NCBI GenBank assembly: GCA_023401925.1
Contig: JAEXDA010000077.1
Span: forward strand, 1-64,000
Source: Bacillota bacterium
GTDB taxonomy: Bacteria > Bacillota > UBA4882 > UBA8346
Reading direction: 5' to 3'
DNA length: 64,000 bases
Both the position numbers and the translations under genes were made by a program. Positions 8,718-16,834 of this stretch are shown here, in pieces (the stretch's first letter is position 1; each line of letters begins with the position of its first letter). The notes beneath the pieces were generated by a model. The model was not told where the DNA came from. It ran no database searches and worked only from the letters and a program-made list of their open reading frames with translations.

Positions 8718-9516
8718 AGCGGGTAAAGATTTGAAGCAATTGGTTGAGATCATGGCGGTTCTACGGCAAAAATGTCCCTGGGATAAGGAACAAACTTATC
8801 AATCCTTAAAACCATACGTGATTGAAGAAACATATGAAGTATTGGAAGCGATTGATTCCGGTAAAATGGACAAGCTACAGGAGGAATTGGGTGACCTTTT
8901 ACTTCAGGTTGTTTTCCTGGCGCAGTTGGCGATGGAGCAAAAGCAGTTTTCTATGGATGAAGTTGTTGAAGGTATATGTGAAAAATTAATTCGCCGACAT
9001 CCCCATGTCTTTGGAACAACTAAAGTGAATGGGTCGGATGAGGTACTTAATAATTGGGAGAAGATCAAACAAACCGAAAAACCGGGTGAACGCCCATCGG
9101 CCATTGACGGAGTCCCCCAAGATCTTCCTGCATTAATGTATGCGGAAAAATTACAACACAAAGCGGCTAAAGTCGGTTTTGACTGGGATGATTTGGAAGG
9201 GCCATTAAGTAAGACAAAAGAGGAATTTGCGGAGTTTGAGGAAGTTTTGCGTAGTCAAGCTATCGTTCAGAGCAGGGATTCGATGAAGGAAGAACTTTCT
9301 GATGAATTTGGCGATATCTTATTTTCATTGGTGAATGTGGGGCGTTTTTTGCATATCAACCCGGAGATAGCATTACGGGGCACAATAGGGAAATTTACCA
9401 AACGGTTTCATTATATGGAGCAAGAGGCTGCAAAAGTCGGCAAGGATTTAAAAGAAATGACTTTGGATGAAATGGAACTTCTTTGGCAACAGGCAAAATC
9501 TTTATCGGTAGATTGA
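8695..9516 (+). CDS. mazG: Nucleoside triphosphate pyrophosphohydrolase MazG
   Basis: A 273-residue all-helical protein with two tandem MazG domains (about residues 10-115 and 140-260). It hydrolyses (d)NTPs to monophosphates and pyrophosphate, a housecleaning role. Visible are RQKCPWDKEQTYQSLKPYV, the metal-binding EETYEVLEAI and EELGDLL blocks in the first domain, and EELSDEFGDILF in the second. I chose ATG 8695 because AAAAGGAG lies just upstream; an in-frame ATG at 8674 has no such site. In Bacillus YabN this domain is fused to a tetrapyrrole-methylase domain, absent here. Overlaps the preceding flippase gene. Confidence 0.95.
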   Translation: MVIEALPKAGKDLKQLVEIMAVLRQKCPWDKEQTYQSLKPYVIEETYEVLEAIDSGKMDKLQEELGDLLLQVVFLAQLAMEQKQFSMDEVVEGICEKLIRRHPHVFGTTKVNGSDEVLNNWEKIKQTEKPGERPSAIDGVPQDLPALMYAEKLQHKAAKVGFDWDDLEGPLSKTKEEFAEFEEVLRSQAIVQSRDSMKEELSDEFGDILFSLVNVGRFLHINPEIALRGTIGKFTKRFHYMEQEAAKVGKDLKEMTLDEMELLWQQAKSLSVD

Positions 9517-9585
9517 GGGAATAAAAAAAGACTAAAATTGAGATGCTAGCTCTATTGTGAAAAGAATCGAATGGAAGGTGAAGGT

Positions 9586-10545
9586 ATGATTCGGAGGATT
9601 CCGGGGCTAGTATTCATTTTTTTATTAAGCCTTCTTTTCATTGCGGGTTGTCCGGGGAAAGAAGGAACTTTATTTAAAAATGTGGTGACCCATTTTGGGG
9701 AGCCCCCTAAAATAACGGTTTTTATGAAAGAGACCGGGGCAAAAAAGCAAATGGATATCGAGGAATATTTAACCGGAGTGGTTGCAGGTGAAATGAAACC
9801 GGGCTGGCCATTGAATGCATATGCAGCACAAGCGATTATTGCCCGTACTTTTACAATGGAGTTTTTAGCGCGGGGCGGAACCCGTTCGATTCATGGCACG
9901 GATATATCCACGGATGAGAAAGAGGCCCAAGCTTATAATGGGGCTAATATTACACCGGCGATCCGGAAAGCGATTAACATGACTCGGGGATTGGTTTTGG
10001 TTTATAAAGATCATTATATAAAAGGATGGTATTCGGCAAGCTGTGGGGGGAAAACGGATTATGCCAGGGAGGGATTGGCCTATAAAGGTCCCGAACCACC
10101 CTATATAGTATCCGTAAAATGCCCTGAAGAAAAGTATATTCCCAAAACGGAATTATTCTGGGAAGCATCTTTTACCGGAACAGAAATTAATCATGCCTTA
10201 AAAAAGATGAATTTGAGGGAAATTGGCAAATTTAAGTCCCTGGAGGTTATGAAACGAAGTAAAACAAACAGGGCTACAGTATTGAAGTTTATAGGCGACA
10301 AGGGAAGCGCTGAGGTGGCCGGCGGTGACTTCCGGATTAATATCGGTCCTGAAAAAATGCGTTCCATATGGATATTGGATGAAATTAAGAACCGGGGAGA
10401 TTTATTAAAGTTGAAAGGTAGGGGCTTTGGCCATGGGGTTGGGTTATGCCAATGGGGTTCCTATGCGATGGCAAAGGAAAATAAATCCCCAAAACAAATT
10501 GTTAAACATTATTATCCGAAAACCAATATTGTAAAAATATGGTGA
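9586..10545 (+). CDS. SpoIID-family lipoprotein
   Basis: A 319-residue SpoIID/LytB-domain protein and the second such protein in the window. The N-terminus is a lipoprotein signal with lipobox LFIAGC (Cys at residue 22), so the domain is held at a membrane surface. SpoIID blocks are clear: IEEYLTGVVAGEMKPGWP, AAQAIIARTFTMEF, SASCGGKTDYA, and GRGFGHGVGLCQWGSYAM near the C-terminus, ending YYPKTNIV. SpoIID degrades denuded peptidoglycan glycan strands during engulfment. ATG 9586 is preferred to 9571 because GGAAGG precedes it with proper spacing and the lipobox then lies at the usual depth. It sits between mazG and yabP, where Bacillus has yabO. Confidence 0.88.
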   Translation: MIRRIPGLVFIFLLSLLFIAGCPGKEGTLFKNVVTHFGEPPKITVFMKETGAKKQMDIEEYLTGVVAGEMKPGWPLNAYAAQAIIARTFTMEFLARGGTRSIHGTDISTDEKEAQAYNGANITPAIRKAINMTRGLVLVYKDHYIKGWYSASCGGKTDYAREGLAYKGPEPPYIVSVKCPEEKYIPKTELFWEASFTGTEINHALKKMNLREIGKFKSLEVMKRSKTNRATVLKFIGDKGSAEVAGGDFRINIGPEKMRSIWILDEIKNRGDLLKLKGRGFGHGVGLCQWGSYAMAKENKSPKQIVKHYYPKTNIVKIW

Positions 10546-10548
10546 CGC

Positions 10549-10578
10549 AAACCGGTCAAACGAACCGGTTTTATTATT
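10549..10578 (+). terminator. Terminator after the SpoIID lipoprotein gene
   Basis: AAACCGGT and ACCGGTTT form an 8-bp stem with a seven-base loop, followed by TTATTATT. Confidence 0.75.
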
Positions 10579-10682
10579 GCTTAACTTATTGTATGAAAGA
10601 TTGAATTGGTCTATCTTCCTTGCAGTTAGAATATTTTATTTTGAAAGCCTTAGGCAGAGTATGCTTTGAAGGAGTGAAGAAA

Positions 10683-10970
10683 ATGGAAGATAAAAAAAAG
10701 ACCAACGATCTAATTCATCAATTGACATTAGCCAATCGCAGTCAATTAATTGTAGAAGGAGTAAGCAATCTGGGCTGTTACGATCAGGAGCAGATAATTT
10801 TAGAGACGGGCTTGGGAGTCTTGGAAATAAAAGGAGAAGGCTTACATATTCAACAATTAAGTTTAGATTTGGGTAAAGTTACGGTTGATGGCAATGTTTA
10901 CTCCCTGATGTATACGGATGAAAATGCCTTGAAAAAGGGGAAGGGATTTTTAAGCCGTTTAATTAAATAA
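10683..10970 (+). CDS. yabP: Spore protein YabP
   Basis: A 95-residue YabP/YqfC-family protein. The fold blocks are visible: NRSQLIVEGVSNLGCYDQEQ, LETGLGVLEIKGEGL and the closing VDGNVYSLMYTDE. YabP is needed for sporulation in Bacillus, acting in the mother cell in spore-coat or cortex assembly; its biochemical activity is unknown. ATG 10683 was chosen because GAAGGAG lies upstream; a longer frame from 10620 has no ribosome binding site. It is followed by a lytic transglycosylase gene and then yabQ, whereas yabP and yabQ are adjacent in most spore-formers. Confidence 0.9.
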   Translation: MEDKKKTNDLIHQLTLANRSQLIVEGVSNLGCYDQEQIILETGLGVLEIKGEGLHIQQLSLDLGKVTVDGNVYSLMYTDENALKKGKGFLSRLIK

Positions 10971-11169
10971 TAAAGAAGGTTATATTTGGTGGGGAGGCGT
11001 TTTTAGCAGGATAAAACAAATTTGACACCGAAATAAATCATTAATGGTTTGATTTCTACTACCACTGGTCAAAGCCGGTAGTTTAGGGACGACTAAACTA
11101 AAAAAATGGATTCGGCAGTTGAAAAGGTTATGTTTAGTTGAAAGAACCAATATTGATTCGAGGTGTCCA

Positions 11170-12006
11170 ATGCCTTTAACCAGTGTATCGGCGGCAAGAA
11201 GAAGGCGAGCCCATTCCCGTTCATTTCCCGAGCTTTTCCAAAGAATTATTATTACCACATTTAAATTTATTCTTAGTCCAATTATTGTTTTCGCAGATTC
11301 CTTTCGCCGTAAAGAGACACTGGATGGAACCTGGATTTTTTCATTTTTTTTATTTATTACGGTAGTTCTGGGACTCACCGGGGTCGGAATTTTAGTCACT
11401 GAAGGCCCACTCATGAAAACTATGAGAATGATGACTGCGGCTACGGAAAATCAAGAAAATCTGTCTGGAGATTTACAGCCTGTTATCCGGATGATTAATC
11501 GTAGCGCGTTGGCAAACAATGTGGATCCCAATTTAGTCTATGCTATTATCAAATCAGAGAGTAATTTTTCGCCCCGGGCGGTTTCGCCTCGTGGCGCAAA
11601 AGGGCTTATGCAGCTTATGCCGGATGTTTGGCGAGAATACCATAATAAGCCGGGAGATGATGACAAGACGGATGATATTTTTGCCCCTGAAGCCAATATT
11701 GATGTGGGGGTGAGATATTTGAAAGATTTGTTGGACCGTTACCAAGGACGGGTTGATTTAGCTTTAGAGGCCTATAATGCGGGTATATCCAATGTTAGGC
11801 CGGGGAATGAACCCAAATATAAAGAGACAAGAGGTTATGTTCAAAATACCCTTGGATTATGGCAATCGTTACGTCGGGAAGCCATTAAACATGAGCTCCA
11901 AATGTCGCTCTATTTGCAAAAGGGATTGAAGTGTTTATTCGGAATTTCCTTTTTATGTTGGCTGATTTTATTTTGGTGGGCACGGTTTCGGTTCTTTGAG
12001 AAATAA
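11170..12006 (+). CDS. Membrane-anchored lytic transglycosylase (SLT domain)
   Basis: A 278-residue protein with a soluble SLT/GEWL domain flanked by two membrane helices. The helix at about residues 55-77 anchors the N-terminus. The catalytic domain (about 110-230) has the active-site Glu in IIKSESNFSPRAVSPRGAKG, then GLMQLMP, the ANIDVGVRYL block and ALEAYNAG, all diagnostic of MltC/Slt-type transglycosylases that cleave MurNAc-GlcNAc bonds to 1,6-anhydro ends. A second helix near the C-terminus (IS FLCWLILFWWARF) is unusual. The start is uncertain: ATG 11170 has GAGGTG upstream, a TTG at 11119 would add 17 residues. It is inserted between yabP and yabQ, suggesting cortex or engulfment work. 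Confidence 0.85.
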   Translation: MPLTSVSAARRRRAHSRSFPELFQRIIITTFKFILSPIIVFADSFRRKETLDGTWIFSFFLFITVVLGLTGVGILVTEGPLMKTMRMMTAATENQENLSGDLQPVIRMINRSALANNVDPNLVYAIIKSESNFSPRAVSPRGAKGLMQLMPDVWREYHNKPGDDDKTDDIFAPEANIDVGVRYLKDLLDRYQGRVDLALEAYNAGISNVRPGNEPKYKETRGYVQNTLGLWQSLRREAIKHELQMSLYLQKGLKCLFGISFLCWLILFWWARFRFFEK

Positions 12007-12084
12007 ATTGGTATTATGAGATATCATTCTAAAAAGTATAAAAGTTCCTCTCTTCACATATGTTCTTTCGGGAGGAATTAAGAA

Positions 12085-12477
12085 ATGGAATTTATATATC
12101 TACAGCTAAATACTTTTCTGGTACTCCTTTTTACGGGTATTCTGTGGGGAATCTTTTTTGATTTATATCGGGTTTTTCGAAGCCGGATTCGAGTCAACCG
12201 AGCTATCGATGTTATTGGGGATGTTATATTTTGGATATTGGCTGCAATTCTGATTATCCCGTTTATTTATTGGGCAACTTGGCTTGAGTTAAGACTATTT
12301 GTCTGGATCATTATTTTATTAGGGCTAATTCTATATTTCACCTGTTTAAGCAGCATTTTGATACCGGTTTTTAAAATTTTCTGGCAGGCCGTTAACTGGT
12401 TTCCTGGAATTATAATAAATATCTTTAGTCGGTTGAAATCCAATTTGCGAAGACTGATGCACTTTCTAAAACATTAA
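12085..12477 (+). CDS. yabQ: Spore cortex biosynthesis protein YabQ
   Basis: A 130-residue membrane protein with about four hydrophobic helices and a basic C-terminal tail (RLKSNLRRLMHFLKH). The FDLYRVFRSR block after the first helix is typical of YabQ. In Bacillus YabQ localises to the outer forespore membrane and is required for cortex formation. The start follows GGGAGGAATTAAGAA. divIC, which usually follows yabQ, is missing; the next gene is a convergent lacI homologue only three bases away. Confidence 0.9.
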   Translation: MEFIYLQLNTFLVLLFTGILWGIFFDLYRVFRSRIRVNRAIDVIGDVIFWILAAILIIPFIYWATWLELRLFVWIIILLGLILYFTCLSSILIPVFKIFWQAVNWFPGIIINIFSRLKSNLRRLMHFLKH

Positions 12478-12480
12478 AAT

Positions 12481-13491
12481 CTATAGGAATTTGCCGCGTA
12501 CAACGAATTCACTGTTTAGATTGATTCCGGGTACTTTAGAACCGGAGCTGATTGCTTCAATAATCATTTTACCTGCTTGATTACCTTGCTCATACGCTGG
12601 ATTATTGATACTGCTGATGGAAGGGTAAGCTTTCTGAGTGAGGGGTAAATTATCTCCTGCGATGATTTCTATGTCAAGATTAATTCTGAGTCCCGCTTCT
12701 GAAACCCCTTTAATAACTCCATAGGTGGTGGGATCGCTTGAACAAATAACTGCCGTTATATCTGGATTTGACTCTTTTAGTTTTTGGAATGAACGATAAC
12801 CGCCTTCAAAAGAAAAATCTCCTTCAGTGACCAATTCCGATCGATAGTCGATGTGGCTTTCTTGTAAGGCCATTTGATAACCACGAAGTAAATCTTCCTT
12901 ACCCAAAATAAAAAAGTCATGGGGTTTATTAACTAAACCGATATGGCGATGGCCAAGAGAAATTAAGTATTTGGTTGCAGCATAAGCCCCAGGAGTGAGA
13001 TTAATATCTACAAAATTTGTTTTCTGTTCTTCAAAACAAAGCCCAAGAGTTACGTAAGAAAAGTTTTTTTCATTAAATTCATAAATGATTTCCTCAATAC
13101 CTGCAGAAGGATAAAGGATGACTCCATCGACGCTCCGGTGTTTTACAAGACGAACCGCTTCGTTTAAGGCGTCTTTTTTATAGACAGGAGCCGAAATAAT
13201 AACCTCATAGCCCCTGGTGGTTAATAAATCGTGTGCACCGCGCAGTTGTTCCATCATATTGGGATCCTGGAATACAAAATCCGACCCATAAGGAATTATA
13301 AATCCCACAATATTGGAACATTTTCTTTTTAAACTGGCAGCAATTGCATTAGGGTGATAATCTAGCTTTTTAATGACTACATTAACCCGTTCCCGGGTTT
13401 CCTCCGTAACCAAATGCGGTTCATTAATAACCCGGGAAACGGTTTTTGGAGACACGGCAGCTAATCGTGCAACATCATATAAAGTCGCCAT
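12481..13491 (-). CDS. LacI-family transcriptional regulator
   Basis: A 336-residue regulator. The N-terminal helix-turn-helix and hinge (TLYDVARLAAVSPKTVSRVINEP, then PNAIAASL) match LacI/GalR, followed by a periplasmic-binding-protein-like effector domain from about residue 60. It lies downstream of the cellobiose phosphorylase gene on the same strand, 122 bases away, so it probably senses a beta-glucan-derived sugar and controls that gene. The intergenic gap carries a directly repeated ATCTGGAACCA and the palindrome ATGGTACCAT, possible binding or promoter elements. A LacI-type palindrome at the porin promoter (16311-16324) may be another target. Confidence 0.92.
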   Translation of the reverse strand: MATLYDVARLAAVSPKTVSRVINEPHLVTEETRERVNVVIKKLDYHPNAIAASLKRKCSNIVGFIIPYGSDFVFQDPNMMEQLRGAHDLLTTRGYEVIISAPVYKKDALNEAVRLVKHRSVDGVILYPSAGIEEIIYEFNEKNFSYVTLGLCFEEQKTNFVDINLTPGAYAATKYLISLGHRHIGLVNKPHDFFILGKEDLLRGYQMALQESHIDYRSELVTEGDFSFEGGYRSFQKLKESNPDITAVICSSDPTTYGVIKGVSEAGLRINLDIEIIAGDNLPLTQKAYPSISSINNPAYEQGNQAGKMIIEAISSGSKVPGINLNSEFVVRGKFL

Positions 13492-13612
13492 TCTTGCTTC
13501 ACTCGCTTCATGTCAGTTGTGTTATTTGATCTGGAACCATAAATCTGGAACCAAGATTTTGAGATGTTGCTGTAGATGGTACCATAGAATTCTTGGTTTA
13601 TTGATGAATGGA

Positions 13613-16036
13613 TCAGGTTTCACAATATACTTCAACAACTCCTGTCATTTTACCTGCCGGTACTATTTTTCCAGACAAACTCTCTCCGTCTACTTTAAGT
13701 ATATAATGGCCGGAACGGTTGTTTTTAATATGGATTTTGTAAAGTACACCTCTAAATTTTCGATCGATTTTAATTTCTTTGAATCTCACAGGGATGCACG
13801 GATCAACCCGCAGTCCATCAAATTCAGGACGAATTCCTAATATGTACTGTGTAATGGCAACATAATTCCAGGCCGCGGTTCCGGTTAGCCAGGAATTTTT
13901 GGCTTGACCATGGTGCTTGGCATCGCTGCCTGCAATCATTTGGGAGTAAACGTAGGGTTCCATTCGATGTAGATCACTGATTTCTTCGCGATACGCGGGA
14001 GCAATTTTCCGGTAATATTCGAATGCTTGGTCTGCTCGGCCAAGAACAGTTTCCGCTATCATGATCCAAGAATTGTTATGACAGAAGACTCCGGCATTTT
14101 CTTTATATCCCGGTGGATATGAACTGATTTCACCCAATTCAAGACGATATTCCGTGTAGGGAGGATTTAATAAACGAACACCGTGGGCAGTATCCAGTCG
14201 TTTTTTTACCGAGTTTAAAGCCTTGAGGGCGAACCCGTTTTCCACGCCAATGCCGGCCATGACACATATGCCTTGCGGCTCAATATAAATCTGGCCTTCT
14301 TTGTTTTCGTGGCTGCCTACTTTGTGCCCGGCATCGTCATAGGCCCGTAAAAACCATTCGCCATCATATCCGTCATTGATAATATTTTGGCGCATGTTTT
14401 CAACGATGTTTAATACGGAAATTGCTTCGGGATCAAGGCCTTGCCGGCGACAAAGTTCCGCGTATTCCGGCCCTATATGGACAAACATACCGGCTATGAA
14501 AATGGATTCGGCAACTTTACCGTCTTTGCTGGTACATACTTGAAATGATTCATCCGGTGTTTCAGAATAACAGTTTAAGTTTAAACAATCATTCCAGTCG
14601 GCATGACCAATGAGTGGTAATCCATGGGGTCCAACGTTGGTAGCGGTATATCGTATTGAACGGCGTAAATGCTCCATTAAGCTTTCGGCAAGATCAGGGT
14701 CATTATTAAATGGCACTTGCTCATTTAAAATCGAATAATCTCCGGTTTCTTTAACATAGCCGATAACTGAGTAGACGAGCCATAAAGGATCGTCATTGAA
14801 CCCGCTGCCAATATCGGAGTTGCCCTTTTTGGTCAAAGGCTGATATTGATGATAAGCACTACCATCAGGCAATTGAGTAGCTGCCAAATCTAAAATTCTT
14901 ACCCGGCCTTTTTCGGGTACCATACCGACAAAACCCAACAAATCCTGATTGGAATCCCTAAAGCCCATACCGCGTCCAATTCCAGACTCAAAATAGGAAG
15001 CACTGCGGGAAAGGTTAAAGGTGACCATTGTTTGATAGGGATTCCAGGTATTAACCATCCGATTAAGCTCCGGCTCAGTACTTTCCAATTTATAAACGGA
15101 AAGTAAGTTGGACCAGTATTCTTTTAATTCTACCAGCGCTTTATCAACTTGGCTAGGTGTATTATATTCAGCAATTATCTTTTGAGCCGGCTCTTTATTA
15201 ATAATACCGGGTCTTTGCCATTTCTGAGCATTGGACACTTCAACATATCCTAAAACAAATATGTATTCTTTACTTGCTCCCGGTTCAAGAGTTATTTCCA
15301 GGCAATGGGAGGCAATTGGAGACCAGCCGTCAGCCATTGAATTATTTGATTTTCCGTTTGCAACAGTTAGCGGGTTATGAAGACCGTTATATAAACCTAT
15401 AAATGATTCTCGATCGGTATCAAAACCGGCAATGGGTTGATTAACGCTATAAAACGAGTAATGGTTGCGGCGTTCCCGGTACTCGGTTTTATGGTAAATG
15501 ACATTTTCTTCAACCTCAATCTCACCGGTATTAAAGTTGCGTTGAAAATTGGTCATGTCGTCATAGGCGTTCCATAAGCAAAACTCAACAAAAGAAAAGA
15601 GTTTAAAGCTTTTTGTTTGATTACTTTGGTTTGAAACGGCTACCCGATGGATTTCACAATTTTGACCAACGGGAATAAAATATGTAATTTCCGCTCTCAT
15701 TTGATTTTTTGAACCGCTGATTTTAGTGTAGCCCACCCCATGTCTACATTCGTAGGAATCCAAATCTGTTTGAACAGGCTGCCAGGATGGAGACCAAATA
15801 TTTTCGTTATCTTTAATATAAAAATAGCGGCCGTTGACATCGAATGGAATATTATTGTATCGGTAACGGGTGATTCTGCGGAGGCGAGCATCTTTGTAAA
15901 AACAATATCCGCCGCCAGTATTGGAGATCATGCCAAAAAAGTCCTGAGTCCCCAGGTAATTTATCCATGGTGATGGTGTTTTAGGGGTGGTGATAACATA
16001 CTCTTGTGTTTTATCATCAAAATGTCCAAATTTCAT
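13613..16036 (-). CDS. Cellobiose phosphorylase (GH94)
   Basis: A 807-residue GH94 enzyme that phosphorolyses cellobiose to glucose 1-phosphate and glucose in the cytoplasm. The whole protein follows the clostridial cellobiose phosphorylase pattern: MKFGHFDDKTQEYVITTPKT start, NAYDDMTNFQRNFNTGE, ESGIGRGMGFRDSNQDLLGF, the (alpha/alpha)6-barrel block HADWNDCLN holding the catalytic acid (D483), YPPGYKENAGVFCHNNSW, and KNSWLTGTAAWN. Length equals the usual 805-812 aa. No signal peptide. Glucose 1-phosphate made here can feed the phosphoglucomutase at 44687-46336. Regulated most likely by the LacI homologue behind it. Confidence 0.95.
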   Translation of the reverse strand: MKFGHFDDKTQEYVITTPKTPSPWINYLGTQDFFGMISNTGGGYCFYKDARLRRITRYRYNNIPFDVNGRYFYIKDNENIWSPSWQPVQTDLDSYECRHGVGYTKISGSKNQMRAEITYFIPVGQNCEIHRVAVSNQSNQTKSFKLFSFVEFCLWNAYDDMTNFQRNFNTGEIEVEENVIYHKTEYRERRNHYSFYSVNQPIAGFDTDRESFIGLYNGLHNPLTVANGKSNNSMADGWSPIASHCLEITLEPGASKEYIFVLGYVEVSNAQKWQRPGIINKEPAQKIIAEYNTPSQVDKALVELKEYWSNLLSVYKLESTEPELNRMVNTWNPYQTMVTFNLSRSASYFESGIGRGMGFRDSNQDLLGFVGMVPEKGRVRILDLAATQLPDGSAYHQYQPLTKKGNSDIGSGFNDDPLWLVYSVIGYVKETGDYSILNEQVPFNNDPDLAESLMEHLRRSIRYTATNVGPHGLPLIGHADWNDCLNLNCYSETPDESFQVCTSKDGKVAESIFIAGMFVHIGPEYAELCRRQGLDPEAISVLNIVENMRQNIINDGYDGEWFLRAYDDAGHKVGSHENKEGQIYIEPQGICVMAGIGVENGFALKALNSVKKRLDTAHGVRLLNPPYTEYRLELGEISSYPPGYKENAGVFCHNNSWIMIAETVLGRADQAFEYYRKIAPAYREEISDLHRMEPYVYSQMIAGSDAKHHGQAKNSWLTGTAAWNYVAITQYILGIRPEFDGLRVDPCIPVRFKEIKIDRKFRGVLYKIHIKNNRSGHYILKVDGESLSGKIVPAGKMTGVVEVYCET

Positions 16037-16180
16037 TTGAAATCATCCTTTGCAATAGTATAAAAGCAACAATATTGGGGAAGACATCGAAGTCATTATA
16101 GCTGGTGAAAAGAAATTTGTCAATGATGGGGTCTGGGTGAAAACAGTTTGAAATCAATAAAGATTAGCGGCTTTTTAGAT

Positions 16181-16264
16181 GTGGAGGGGCTTTGAATATT
16201 CAGGATTCCTTGGAATCCTGAATGATAATGGCAAAAGCCATGATGGTTATAAACAAGCCTCCAC
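16181..16264. other. Three-way-junction inverted-repeat structure
   Basis: Outer arms GTGGAGG (16181-16187) and CCTCCAC (16258-16264) enclose a 26-base palindrome, ATTCAGGATTCC/GGAATCCTGAAT (16198-16223), and a hairpin ATGGC/GCCAT (16228-16241). The result is a cloverleaf on either strand. It lies 145 bases upstream of the cellobiose phosphorylase start, between two divergent transcription units. It could be a leader RNA, an operator or a terminator without a clear U-tract. Confidence 0.45.
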
Positions 16265-16309
16265 GTTAACAGAATGAAAACAATGAGAAACGAAATTGTA
16301 AAAAAATGT

Positions 16310-16339
16310 TTGACACCGGTGACATCGTTGTGATAAGAT
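16310..16339 (+). promoter_or_regulatory. Promoter overlapped by a LacI-type operator
   Basis: TTGACA (16310-16315), an 18-base spacer and TAAGAT read toward the porin-like gene. A near-palindrome TGACACCGGTGACA (16311-16324; one mismatch, CG centre) overlaps the -35 box, the usual form of LacI-family operators. The gene start is about 495 bases downstream. The intervening stretch includes an AAGGAGG near 16715 without a long frame behind it. Confidence 0.45.
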
Positions 16340-16834
16340 AAAAACACTGACATGGATATAATTTACAGCAAAGGTAAAAATAGTAGTTATGAGCTGCTGA
16401 TTTATAAAATATGAAATAAATCAAATTGTAATAACATAAGACTTATTTCATCGGCATCCTGATATCGCTTGCCAATTGGCGATGGGATAAAACTTTTATT
16501 TAGTAATATATTATAAAATAGGCGAGTGGGTTTTGTAGAAAGCTGGATCATAATCAAAGTTAAAGATTGAAAGCGACACTAGATGATTAAGGCCAAGCAG
16601 TGTAAGGAATAACACCGATAAACCCTGAAATGATATCGATGACATAAAATACCTCTGCTGTTTAGCCCGAGAGGGTTTATAGCCATAGAACCTTTAAGCG
16701 GATCCGACAGGGGAAGGAGGTGAAATCTTACTTTTATTTGGTTGCATGGTTGGGATTGCAATAAAACGAAACAAGACAAGTTTATTGCGAATCTCAAAAT
16801 GGCTCGATCCCTAAAATAAAAGGAGGGTTTAAAT

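Noticed and set aside
10980..11414. 144-codon minus-strand frame before the transglycosylase
   Set aside because: Overlaps the start of the SLT gene and shows no domain or ribosome site.
13373..13840. 155-codon plus-strand frame across the lacI/GH94 junction
   Set aside because: It lies antisense to two well-supported genes and has no ribosome site or recognisable motif.
16710..16770. 14-codon frame with ribosome site upstream of the porin gene (VKSYFY start)
   Set aside because: Too short and without supporting structure; the site may be coincidental.
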